64,000 bases of DNA. Origin: Siphonodentalium dalli (lineage: Eukaryota; Mollusca; Scaphopoda; Gadilida; Siphonodentaliidae). Location of the stretch: positions 236,613,815 through 236,677,814 of the forward strand of contig CP136061.1 of assembly GCA_032622095.1 (NCBI GenBank). The letters run 5' to 3'. Under the pieces are notes generated by a model. That model did no database searches and was not told the origin of the DNA. It saw nothing but the letters and a program-made list of their open reading frames with translations. Of the stretch, positions 43,951 through 54,640 are shown piece by piece. A program made the translations under genes and the position numbers. The stretch's first letter is position 1; each line of letters begins with the position of its first letter.

Positions 43951-44345
43951 AAAATTCCCGAAAAAAGGGTCATAACTCCTTTAAAATAAATCGGATCAAA
44001 CCCATAATCGAACTCGATCTGTATTTTGGGCTCTGAAACTCGCATACCATATTTGGTTCCGATCAGATAAAAATTGTTTGAGTTATGACAGCATGTGTGA
44101 ATTCGAAGTCGAAAAAGGGCCATAACTCCGTAAAAAAACCTCGGATCAAACCCATACTTGAACTCGATCTGTATTTTGGTCTGAGAAACTCATATACAAA
44201 ATTTGGTTCCGATCGGATAGAAAATATTTGAGTTATCGCACCATGCGTAAAGTGTCTACAGACAGACGGACGCACGCACGACGAGTGGTCAATCCGGACG
44301 TCGACATTATGTTTACCATACTATGGTATGGGTAAACATAAAAAT
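43951..44345 (+). repeat. Pearl-like element (family P1), copy 2
   Basis: Two core units with CATAACTCC.., CGAACTCGATCTGTATTTTG.., ATTTGGTTCCGATC.., TTGAGTTATGAC, then GACAGACGGACGCACG, GAGTGGTCAATCCGGACG and the ATGTTTACCATAC hairpin (44308-44340). Confidence 0.75.
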
Positions 44346-44618
44346 GTTAACCCCAATATATATATATAGAACAGCAGATTATCATTCACTCAAGACCATA
44401 GTTTTGATAACTTACTCAGTTTTTTTATTTGGAAAATTTGGATGTTTTTTTCTTATGCACCATAGTTTTGTTCGCATTGTTGAATTAAATTGCAATAACA
44501 CATTAATCGCTGAAACTTGGTGAAATTGGCCAGTTTAAAAGCACCTTGTATAATATAATGCAGCCCCCTGCTTCAATTTCAGAAGTGGCCATGATGTTGG
44601 CATGAATAATGAAAATGT

Positions 44619-44695
44619 CAATGACACTGTAGCTCAACTTGGAGGGGGGGGGGGGGGGTCAATGACACTGTAGCTCAACTTGGAGGGGGGTAATT
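44619..44695. repeat. Duplicated 40-bp unit with long G run
   Basis: TCAATGACACTGTAGCTCAA.. CTTGGAGGGG occurs twice in tandem, the first followed by a run of about 18 G. A G run of this length is prone to assembly and polymerase errors. Confidence 0.6.
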
Positions 44696-44799
44696 TCATG
44701 TGTTACAGTCAATGGAGTGATTAGGAATGAGGAATGTTGAAATGTCTAAGTAATACTAGATGTCAACATGAAGAGATAAATATAAAGTAAAATTCAAAA

Positions 44800-45345
44800 T
44801 TTGATAGATCCCATCTAGTGGTCACCCTAAATATCACTCTGGATATGGAGTTTGGAGATGATCGGATGAGGGATGTGGTCTGCAGTTTGTGCCAAAGGAT
44901 TTAGTCATACAAAGAGTAAAATCAAAGATGGTCGCCATGTTTTTCAAAAAAATTTGATAGGTCCCATCCAGTGGTCACCCCGAAGATCCATATGAAGTTT
45001 AGTGACGATCGGATGAGGGATGTTTTCTGTAGGGTGTGCCAAAGGATTTAGTCATACAAAGAGTAAAATCCAAGATGGCTGCCAGCCATGTTTTTAACAA
45101 AAAAAGTTTCAAATGATAGCTCCCATCCAGAGGTGATCCTAAACATGCCTGTAAATTTTCAAAACAATTCTCCAAAAAATACGGGTTGCAGGGTATGCCG
45201 ATGGATTCAAATTTGAAATTCAAGATGGCTGCTGGTGGCCATGTTTTTTAACAAAATTCTGAACAAAATTGATGGCTCCCATCTAGAGGTCACCCCAAAG
45301 ATTCCTATGAAGTTTGGTGATGATCGGATGAGAGATGTGACCTCT
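44800..45345. repeat. Tandem repeat of AAGATGGCTGCC type, copy 1
   Basis: About four units of roughly 140 bp with GATGGCTCCCATCTAGAGGT, ATGAAGTTTGGTGATGATCG, GGGATGTGGTCTGTAGGGTG and AAGATGGCTGCTGGTGGCCA. The same family is at 49615-50135. Confidence 0.65.
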
Positions 45346-45451
45346 AGGGTGTACTAACAGACTATTCCAATATATATTTTTATTTATGATGGGAGAATCC
45401 ATTTAGTATAGAAAGGGTTATTTTATATATGTCACTTACATCAATGTAAAC

Positions 45452-45652
45452 CGAGAGGCCGATCACGATCGGCAGATGTTTAACCCATCCCTTGGCGATA
45501 GTAAATTGTTAAGATCAGAATCATAATCTTTTAATGTTGAATTATAGAGTATACTGTTATGATCTAAAGTAGTATATGACAAATGTACATAATAACCAGT
45601 AATAACACAAATTATTGGAATGTATGAGTCAATATAGAAGGGTTAATATAAC
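45452..45652. repeat. GGCCGATCACGATCGG repeat family, copy 3 (uninterrupted)
   Basis: CGAGAGGCCGATCACGATCG.. to ..TATAGAAGGGTTAATA. About 200 bp. It lacks the TA-flanked element that splits the 6990 copy, so it serves as empty-site evidence. Confidence 0.6.
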
Positions 45653-46074
45653 ATCTAAACTCTGGAGCCTGTCACCACTATCATAGTGTGAGCAGTTCTA
45701 TTCATGTTGATGCAAATTGCCATGTGAGATATCAAAATAATATAATTATTTATTTAATGGAAAAGGTTAAAAGACATGGAATGGGTAAAAGGGGTTAAAT
45801 CACCTATCTCTGCCCTGTTTGATCCAATGTAGTCCCATCATCCAAGGACTTAGAGAGCTCCATTGGTCTAGTTAAATAAATTCACATGGCTAAGTTGTGG
45901 TTAAAAAGATAGCTAAATCAATTTATCCAATAATTCACTAACTGTGTCTCTTATACAGAGCTAACATATGAGGGCTATAAATAACTCTCAAAGCAATAAA
46001 CTATATTGTCTTTTATCTTGCTCACAGAGAAGCAGGTATTCATTAATTGTAAGTTACTTGGGTTATAATCTGGA

Positions 46075-46980
46075 TAATTCTTAGTTTAAAAAGGGCCATA
46101 TCTCTGGTATAACAAATTGGATCTAACCCATATTCAAACACGTTCTGTATTTTGAGTTGAGAAACTCACGCACCAAATTTGGTTCCTATCAGATGAAAAA
46201 TGGTTGATTTATCGAAGTACATGTATGTGTGAATCATATGTCAAAGGACCATAACTCCATTTTAAAAAATCCGATCAAACCCATATTCGAACTCAATCTG
46301 TATGTTGGTCTGAGAAACTCATACACCAAATTTGGTTCCAATCAGATAAAAAATGTTTGAGTTATGGCAGAATTCATGAATTCTAAGTCGAAAAAGGGCC
46401 ATAACTCCGTAAAAAAAAAACTCCGATCAAACCCATATTCGAACTCGATCTGTATTTTGGGCCGAGAAACTCACATACCAAATTTGGTTCCGATCAGATA
46501 AAAAATGTTTGAGTTATGGCAGAATTAATGAATTCTAAGTCGAAAAAAGGGCCATAACTCCCTAATAAAAAGTCGGATCAAACCCATATTCGAACTCGAT
46601 CTGTATTTTGGGCCGAGAAACTCACATACCAAATTTGGTTCCGATCAAAAATAAAATGTTTGAGTTATGGCAGAATGCGTGAATTCTAAGTCGAAAAAGG
46701 GCCATAACTCTGTCAAAAAAAGTCGGATCAACCCCATATTCGAACTCAATCTGTATTTTGGGCTGAAAACCCCATATACAAAATTTGGTTTTGATCAGGT
46801 AAAAAATGTTTGAGTTATCGCATTACACGTAAAGTGTCTACGGACGGACAGACAGATGGACGGACGGCTCGACAGACGGACGGACAGACGGACGGACGGA
46901 CGGACGGACAGACACACGACGAGTGGTCAATCCGGACAACGACATTATGTTTACCATACATGGTATGGGTAAACATAAAA
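46075..46980 (+). repeat. Pearl-like element (family P1), five-unit copy
   Basis: Five core units spaced 150-153 bp apart (ATAACTC-equivalents at about 46099, 46251, 46401, 46554, 46704), then a (GACG)n-type microsatellite (46843-46915), ACGAGTGGTCAATCCGGAC and the ATGTTTACCATAC hairpin (46947-46977). Best-preserved example of the architecture. Confidence 0.85.
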
Positions 46981-47846
46981 AGAGAATATTACTATTTGAG
47001 AAGCATGGTTGGTTTGGTTTGTCAGTGTTATGTTCTTTTTAACTGCTAGGCTCTATCATCACATGTCAGTTATATTGGCAGGGGAAAAGCAACACAGAGG
47101 GTTGATTTCACTATGAAACTACTTCAAAACATGTAGAAAACACCAAGTCAGAGCCTGGCAGGTACCCAGAGAGACTTTGAGTTCTACTAACACTCCAGGA
47201 CTTCACCCAAAATGAGAAGGGTTTCATCAGAGAATTGATGAGTTGAAATAAAGCTAGAACCAAATTGCATTCCTTTTATACCTCCAAAGAGTTTATTGTC
47301 CAAGTTTCCTTTGACGTAAACCAGCCAGTGAAATCAGTTGGGATAATGCTGTTTTATGTCAAAGCCAAGTGATATATCTTTCTAAAGCAGACTTTACGCC
47401 CAAATCCAGTGGCGGGATTTTCTGTCAATTTTAATTGAGTTTACCTACAAATCAATACATGATGCTCTATACATCGGAAAGAGTGACATCTTACAGTCAT
47501 AATGATGTATTTATAATCTAACATTCATGTTAAATTGCACATAGAATATGCTGCGTAATTATGACTAACCTCAGTTTGTTTGCATTTAATTCACACTGAC
47601 TCAAGGTCAAATTAGATCATATTTATGTAAACAATGTGATAAAATATATTTCTCATATTACATTACTACTTGTGGAGTTGAGAACAAATATAATATTTTA
47701 ATGGGAATAAACTGTTACTGTCACAATTGTGAAATTTTATTACAGTTCTTTGTGGATTTTAGGTGAGCTGATGAACAATGATAAACTCCAATACAGAAAG
47801 ATATACACACAGGACTTTGATGTAAAACAGCAATAATCGCAACCAA
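46981..47846. other. MRPS9 intron 3, nothing recognised
   Basis: AT-rich intron; no element ends found. Confidence 0.35.
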
Positions 47847-48942
47847 TTAAACCCTTCCATGACTGGAGCTTCCTGAAATTTTGCGAAAAATCCTATAGAG
47901 AGAGTGTTTGGGGGTGCTAACCCCGGGATTCTCGAATGGGCCGACAGGCCCATTCCTTAACCCCTCATTTTATAGCCTTTATTAAAAATACAAGAAAAAA
48001 GAAAGAAAAAAGGAAGTAGCATTTTTTTTTACGCAATTAAATTTCTTCTTCTTTCCGTCTCTGGAATCCAGACGAGGGGGGTGTTTAGCCCCCTGGAACA
48101 CTGTAGGTTGATGGTAGCTGCAGTGCACCAGCAGGTGTTGTTGCCTCGTCGGTGACGGTGATGGTGATTGTGGACTCCTGGTAGATGTTATCCGGAGTTC
48201 GGGCTGCTCCAAAGGGATGGCTGACGTGATGGTGAAGTCAAATCCAAGGAGAAGAAGGCCAGCTGGAAGTCGTCCGGATGTTCTGGTAACTTTTATCCAG
48301 CAGCTCCTATCTTCTCCTGGCATCATATCGTTGACATCATGAAGAGCATCTTCCACTCGCTGGGCTCTGGAATCCAGGTCACCAACCGTTCTGGTGGTCC
48401 AATAGCAGGAGACCGGCAGAGATTCCAGTGAAGTACTGTGCCCTCCATTCTGTCAACAGATCCGACCCGACAGCCATAATCTGAGATCGAAGAGGGATCA
48501 GACAATGGCTGTCAAGTCATCTTGGCTAATCCGCGGCATGAGCACAGCCGAAACGACACTGGGTACCAGCATTGACAAAGCTGGTCCATGCTGGCTATTC
48601 CTGAAGATAAGCCGGTGAGTGATCTTGATCCGTGCTGGGCCGACGGTCTGAGGCGCACCCGAAGGTACGATCCTCTCCCGCCAGCGACTCCAGCATGAAT
48701 GTAATGTAATGGAGCGAAAATCCTGTGCCAATGCATTCTGTTATATATGCGAGTGTCCCATAGGGAGCCTCACATATATAAGAGATTACATTGGCCTAAC
48801 AATATTAACATTGACCTTGTAAGCCAGTGCCTTCTCTTATATATGTGAGGCTCCCTATGGGAGACTTGCATATATAAGAGAATGCACTGACACAGGATAT
48901 TAAATTCTGCACCAGCACAGACCCGGTCATGAAAGGGTTAAC
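47847..48942. mobile_element. CTCTTATATATGCGAG family MITE, copy 4 (interrupted)
   Basis: Ends TTAAACCCTTCCATGACTGG / CCGGTCATGAAAGGGTTAAC, with the usual twin palindromes at 48735-48890. Split by the 819-bp insertion at 47895-48713. Confidence 0.65.
47895..48713. mobile_element. GC-rich insertion with 11-12 bp target duplication
   Basis: Flanked by GCGAAAAATCCT (47883-47894) and GCGAAAATCCT (48714-48724) inside a MITE whose flanks otherwise join. One end is ATAGAGAGAGTGTTTGGGGG with a GGGCCGACAGGCCC hairpin; the other ends GAATGTAATGTAATGGA, like a short microsatellite tail. Minus-strand open frames exist (48498-48731, 77 codons; 47982-48356) without recognised homology, and AATAAA lies at 47976-47981 on the minus strand. 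Duplication length suggests target-primed retrotransposition; class unresolved. Confidence 0.55.
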
Positions 48943-49260
48943 TAGCTGGTTTACATCGAAGGAAATGTGGACTGTAGAGTTTATTGATTGCTGATCAGTT
49001 GGGTGAAGCAAAGCTGTGACCATTCATCAAATCTAGTGCAAGCACAACACCAGCAAAGAAAAGACATGTGTCTATATCAAGCAAATCATCCTTTCCTTTT
49101 TCTTCTCACCATCAGTTTCACTGGAAGGCTTATGGCAGACTGAGTAGAATGGTTGGCAAAATGTTAGACATCATTAAGTAAAACATCTATCAACATAATC
49201 AAACTGCAGTACCGAGTGTCCCAAAATAATGCTTTTAATCATATCAGTGAAATTACTCAC
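48943..49260. other. MRPS9 intron 3, 5' end
   Basis: About 320 bp adjoining the exon 3 donor; nothing recognised. Confidence 0.35.
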
Positions 49261-49364
49261 ATTAATATCGTTCTGACCAAAAGTTTCTGGATCCCTGCCC
49301 ATTATATTTGCTAAGTGACGCTTTCCAATCTCATATTCTGCAGATTCTTCTTGGATCAATTCAT
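49261..49364 (-). CDS. MRPS9: MRPS9 coding exon 3
   Basis: 104 nt between TTTTTAG and GTGAGT. Encodes DELIQEESAEYEIGKRHL, then ANIMGRDPETFGQNDIN, a highly diagnostic MRPS9 segment. Confidence 0.95.
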
Positions 49365-49614
49365 CTAAAAATAAAAAATGGCATCAGCTGAAATTAAGTA
49401 TGTGACGAACTTCCATATGCAATAACGTTTTGACACAATGGAGTTGGTGTGGAAAAAATATAGGCATCCTCAATATGTGACTTTTACATTTGCTATAGCC
49501 GCTGATAAAGCCACGAAAAAAATAGCAATGTTTTCATTAACCTGCTCGCCCCTAGTCCAGACTTCCACCACTAATAAATGTATTGACTCTGTCAAAAAAA
49601 AAAAATGATAAAAC

Positions 49615-50135
49615 TGAAATAGAGGTCACCCCTAAGATCCTTATGAAGTTTGGTGATGATCAGATGAAGGATATGGCCTGTAGGGTTTGCCAAAGGATAT
49701 AGTCATGCAAAGAGCAGCCATGTTTTTTAACAAATTTCCGAAAATAATTGATGGCTCCCATCTAGAGGTTACCCAAAGATCCATATGAAGTTTGGTGGCG
49801 ATTAGATGAGGAATGTGGTCTGTAGGGTGTGCCAAAGGAATTAGTCACGCAAAGAGTAAAATTCAAGATGGCTGCTGGTGGCCATGTGTTTCTCCAATAA
49901 ATGCGGGCTGCAGGGAGTGCCAATGGATTCAAATTTAAAATCTAAAATGGATGCTGGCGGCCATGTTTTAAAACAAATTTCAGAACAAATTGATGGCTCC
50001 CATCTTAGGGTCACCCCGAAAATCCATAAGACGTTTGGTGATGATCGGATAAGTGATGCGGCATGTAGGGTGAGCCAAAGGAAATTGTTGATGGATGGAC
50101 GCATGCACGGATGACGAACACCAACCCACCACAAT
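49615..50135. repeat. Tandem repeat of AAGATGGCTGCC type, copy 2
   Basis: Units as at 44800-45345 (GAGGTCACCCCTAAGATCC.., AAGTTTGGTGATGATC.., AAGATGGCTGCTGGTGGCCA), ending GACGCATGCACGGATGACGA and CACCAACCCACCAC. Confidence 0.65.
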
Positions 50136-50694
50136 AGATCAAACTTAATAAAGTAAAGTTGAGCTAAAAAAACGAAGATAAAGAGAAAGAAGTATTTAAA
50201 AAATTAAGATCATTTTCACTTCACCTTCATCATTTCATGTTTAATGTATAACCATTACATGTCCCATCCAAAATTTCCAAGGTGGGTTGTAGTGGAAGGC
50301 ATACTGCACTTTCAAATCCTCCCGGGTCCCAATCCCAAATCCCTAATATAGGTTGGTGTTGAAGTTACCAACAGTTCATCTGCACATGCAGGAGAAATGA
50401 GTGGTTTTCCCTATGGCAATCCAGGAGTCTCACAGACAATCCGTGAAATTTAATAACTCGGGTCACTGTATATAATCTATACAACAGAGTTGTATTGACA
50501 GTTGTGTGTTGATAATTTATTACCAAATTTATGTAAATACATGTACAATGTACCTGTTCTGGGTAAGTTTATTCGGTAAGTCTATTGGGATTTCCATTGG
50601 CATGTTTCACTTTACTTTGAATGTAAACATAGATTTCTTTTTCTCCAATCTGTTGAGTTTCATGCAAAATATAGGGTAATCGACATGTAATGGA

Positions 50695-51592
50695 AACTAA
50701 ACAAGCAGTCGCAGACGGCGGTATCCCCCGCCAAAATGTGCAGTCGGGGAAGTGCATTCTCAATAATGTTTGCGTTCTCCGCCGAAATGTGCAGTTGGGG
50801 AAGTGCATTCTCAACAAGAGGTGGGATTTTGTCAAATCGTCCATTTGCACTAAAAATAATAAACAAAGTCCAATAACTCTGCTGAAAATATCTGGCCGGA
50901 CCTGGTTTGCGAACTCGTTCTAGATACTGGTCATGTGAACTCATATTCCAAAAATCTTTTAAATCCGTTGACATTTGTGGAAATGAGCCCTGTGACGTCG
51001 TCAATTTGCACACAAAAAAATAAACAAAGTCCAATAATTCTGCTGAAAATATCCGGCCCGACCTGGTTTGCGAACTCGTTCTAGATACTGGTCAAGTGAA
51101 CTCATATACCAAATATCATTGAAATCCGTTGACATTTGTGGAAATGAGCCCTGTGACGTCGTCTATTTGCTAAATTCGACAAAAATAATAACAATAAGTC
51201 CAATAACTCCGGTAAAAATATCCGGCCGGACCTGGCTTGCGAACTCATTCTTGGTAATGGTCAGGTAAAGTTATATACCCAATATCTTTGAAATCCGTTG
51301 AGATTTGTGGAAATGAGCCCTGTGACGTCATCTATTTGCTATTTGGTAAATTCGGCAAAAAGAATAAACGAAGTCCAATAACTCTGGTAAAAATAACCGG
51401 CCGGATCTGGCTTGCGAACTCATTCTAGGTAATGGTCAGGTGAACTCATATACCACAAATCTTTGAAATCCGTTGACACTTGTTCAAGTTATGACTCTTA
51501 CAAATTCGGGACGGATGGACGGACGGACGGTGCGACGGACGGAACCCATTCCTATATCCCCCGCAAAATTTTCAATTTGGCGGGGGATAATA
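50695..51592 (+). repeat. Pearl-like element (family P5) with ACGG tail and hairpin
   Basis: Left part CGGTATCCCCCGCCAAAATG, with a duplicated TGTGCAGTTGGGGAAGTGCA segment. Then four units of 160-175 bp (GTCCAATAACTC.., GGCCGGACCTGGTTTGCGAA.., CTCATATACCAAATAT.., AAATCCGTTGACATTTGTGG). Then GGACGGACGGACGG and a terminal hairpin ATCCCCCGCAAAAT / ATTTGGCGGGGGAT (51560-51590). Confidence 0.75.
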
Positions 51593-51762
51593 AAAAATAT
51601 CTAGGCCTACTATTAATTCCATTGAAGTGCTCATGGCTATTAAAGTAGTGAATAGACTTGGAAATAAGTACAATTTGACCTCAATAATATTTGCCCCAAT
51701 ATATGAAGCTACCGTACAAATTATAAAATATACTAGTATTAAACTAATGTTTTGCATCATAC

Positions 51763-51910
51763 CATGCTTTCTTGCTTTCTCTATATAGGCTTTCATGGCT
51801 TTGCTGATCTTCTGTGCCTTAGTAGTACCACCTTGATGCGGAATAATGTTTGTGTCAGTTTGAAAGTTTGAAGCCGACTGGTATGATGCATTCTGTTTGC
51901 AACACGACAC
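51763..51910 (-). CDS. MRPS9: MRPS9 coding exon 2
   Basis: Acceptor TTTCCAG|GTG, donor GCATG|GTATGA. 148 nt, starting phase 0. Ends AQKISKAMKAYIEKARKH plus one base; the ISKAMKAY stretch is conserved in MRPS9. Confidence 0.9.
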
Positions 51911-52089
51911 CTGGAAATTAGAAGAATTATTAATTTTTTAATATGATCTGGATTCTCAAAAGTTAAATTATGTTATTTGAGCTTACTTTTTCCAGCTTGA
52001 ATATGGGCGACTTTAACTCTTTCACTGCCATGCAGCAACACAGACAGATATGCCACTGCCTGTGACTGCCAAATATTCTATAGCATATT

Positions 52090-52930
52090 CCTGCTATTAA
52101 TATGGAATGGGTATTTTTCAATAACTTTCGTATCTGCAGAGCTATTATCATGAAACTTGGTATGCATGTAGGTATTGGTCTGGGGAATCGAAAACACGCT
52201 CCAGTCCACCAGTCACATGACTAATTGACCATGATCACGTTATGGTCACCTGACTACAAACAAGATGGCCACCACCCCAAAATATAAGAACATTTCAGTT
52301 TTTCTCAATAACTTTTGATTTGTAGAAATATTTTCACGAAAGTTATTATGTAAGTATGTATCAGTATTGGGAATAGAAAATATGTTCTAGTCCGCCAGTG
52401 TCCCGTGACCACGATCATGTGACCACAAAACAAGATCCGCCATCCCGAAATATAAGAAAATGTTAGTACCGGTATATTGCTGCTAAATACATTGGGTATT
52501 TCTCAATAACTTTTGTATCTGTAAAGGTATGTTAGTGAAACTTGGTGCGCTGTTAGGTATTGGACTTGCAAATTTAAAACACTTCCCAGTCTGCCATGGT
52601 CACATGACCGTCACCACGTGATCACAAAACAAGATGGCCGCCACACCGAAATATAAGAATAATTTATTATATCTCAATAACTTTTGTATCTGCAGAGTTA
52701 TTTTGGCCAAATTTGGTATGTAAGTTGGTATTACATGTAGTATTGAGAACCGAATAAAATTAGTATATTTCTGCCACATACATATATTATTGGGTATTTC
52801 TCAATGACTTTTGTATATGCAGAGGTACGATATATTCCTGAAACTTTGTATGCAGGTAGGTATTGGTCTCTGTGGAATGGAAAACAGTACTTCCCATACC
52901 AGGATGGTCACGTGACCGCGACCACTTAAT
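52090..52930. repeat. Tandem repeat (family P6) of 150-190 bp units
   Basis: About five units with GGGTATTTCTCAATAACTTT, TGTATCTGCAGAGGT, ATGAAACTTGGTATGCATGT, GGTATTGG and GGTCACATGACCGTG.. AAACAAGATGGCCGCC. Different flanks from the other families. Confidence 0.65.
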
Positions 52931-53157
52931 TAGTGTTGAAACGACTAGTGAATTTCAAAGTCGAGGCCCAAAAGTCGCGTTGCGTCGACTTAGTCGATAC
53001 CCGATATCAAAACTTTCAAACATAACATGGTACGGAAAATTCATCGTACATGTACATGGCATACACTGATGACTGATGCAATGAGTCAATGACGGTCTAT
53101 ATTGCGTAGGGCATTTCCCTGCATAGACACTAATTTATTTGGGAAATAATACAGTAC

Positions 53158-53307
53158 ACATCTTGATATTTATCCAACACACTGAATGTAATTATATAAC
53201 TAGACATGTGGTGGATAATGATTAGAAAGTTTCTAATCATTATCCACCACATGTGACATGTCTAATTATATAATTACATTCAGTGTGTTGGATAAATATC
53301 AAGATGT
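53158..53307. repeat. 150-bp palindrome with single-base loop
   Basis: Arms 53158-53228 and 53230-53307 are perfect complements apart from a 7-base indel and one or two changes (ACATCTTGATATTTATCC.. ..GGTGGATAATGATTAGAAA / complement). The centre is AGAAAGTTTCT. Confidence 0.9.
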
Positions 53308-53679
53308 TTAATAGAAACACGATCATTTATACAATTTTAAATTTAATAATCATTGATATCAATAAACAAGTTAAACTTTTTAATTCTGTGAAAATTGCCA
53401 GAGTGCCGATCAAGCGCTGTCAGTATCATTTATATATGGTAGCACCAATGACGTCACCTTAAGCGACCTCCACATAGCGTCGCATATTATAACCCGACGG
53501 TGCGAGATCAATTGAAATATACACAGTGTCTAGATAAAGCGGTCTCCGACAAACGATAAAGCCGCGTCAATCATTGCCATCATGTCGCAGTGATGTCTTT
53601 GACCTCAAACGACGAGTGAGACATTTTGTTGTCAATTTCATTCTTTCAATTAATAGTCGGGTCACCGTGTGAAATTAAA

Positions 53680-53802
53680 AGGTATCATTTGTCTCAGGAA
53701 GGTATCAGTTGACTCGAAAAGAAGGTACCACTTGACTCGAGATTAGGTATCAAATGCTTTACTTTTTTCGTTGAGTATCAGTTGGTTTAGGTATCACTTG
53801 TC
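53680..53802. repeat. Minisatellite of GGTATCA-TTG-CTC motifs
   Basis: About six imperfect copies of GGTATCANTTGNCTCGA spaced 20-32 bp apart, in MRPS9 intron 1. Confidence 0.55.
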
Positions 53803-54198
53803 CTGCACCCCAGCAGAATTGGCCCCTGCACTGAGATTGAAAACTCGCTACATATACACTCATACATGATACAGTCATACTCATTATAGTCATACCAAAA
53901 ACATTCTTTGAAGTTCGATCATTGATCATTCTGCGATAAAAGGTTGTGGGTTCCCATTACACAATTTCTAGCATACATACATTATCTTATGAGTGTGGTG
54001 GAGAAATGTCCAATGGGTAAATATCTCGATGGGAAAATGTCCGGCTTGGAAAAAGTCCAGTTGGTACGGAACAACTATGGTACGAAATGACTGTTGTGTT
54101 GAATCCGGGGATGCCAGAGAGAGAAAATGGTAAGTAAAACAGATGACTGGGACAATATATCAACAGCACTTAACCTTATATAGTAGTGTGTTATTCAC

Positions 54199-54306
54199 CT
54201 GTATAGTGGTGATTGTTTTGAGATGTCGATCTAGTGCTCTGAGAGTCCTAAATGACATATAATTTGCGCAAGAGTTTTTCACGCAAAAGGTTAAGGGGGC
54301 GGCCAT
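54199..54306 (-). CDS. MRPS9: MRPS9 coding exon 1 (targeting peptide)
   Basis: ATG at 54304-54306 (AAAGATGGCCGCC, a good Kozak context). 36 codons with Arg/Lys and hydroxylated residues (FRTLRALDRHLK), ending ..TTIQ before donor GTGAAT. Phase 0, matching exon 2. Typical of a mitochondrial presequence. Confidence 0.85.
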
Positions 54307-54640
54307 CTTTGTTGTTTCCATTAGGTCACAAAATAAAACGTTCCGTAATGATACAGATCATGGTAATATGAGTAAATTGTGTGAGTATACACGACGAATA
54401 TTATGCAAAATGCATGAAACATTAGTGTGAGAAATACCCTCCCTTAATATATAAGCATTGTTGGGGGAAAGTAAATGAAATGACATAGTTACCGGTAGTT
54501 GTTTGGCTTCAACGTCCTAATTTGATACCTGTCCTCAGCTACCAAATTAAGGTAAGGGTCGCCCATTTGACGCCATGAACACTCTGTATGTACCCATGCA
54601 GTTACTGGATATGGAGTTAAAAACTCTGTAATTTCAATTG
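54307..54640. promoter_or_regulatory. Presumed 5' flank of MRPS9
   Basis: Region immediately upstream (higher coordinates) of the MRPS9 start codon. Contains no clear TATA box or CpG cluster; the local CATCTTTGTTG/CAACAAAGATGG context leads into the ATG. Promoter assignment is by position only. Confidence 0.3.

Larger units (their letters stand above)
21677..54306 (-). other. MRPS9: Mitochondrial small ribosomal subunit protein uS9m gene
   Basis: Span from start codon to stop codon. Fourteen coding exons, all with GT..AG borders and compatible phases, total 1,275 nt (424 residues plus stop); human MRPS9 has 396. The N-terminus (MAAPLTFCVKN.., Arg-containing, no acidic residue in the first 24) fits a mitochondrial targeting peptide. 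The middle carries mitochondrial extension signatures: YEIGKRHLANIMGRDPETFG, YLLPSGLFSKKARPMLKHPE, DGRPFHYLFYTS. The last 135 residues are the uS9 fold ([53 protein letters not shown]). uS9 lies in the small-subunit head and its C-terminal tail contacts P-site tRNA. Introns are full of transposable elements. Confidence 0.95.
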
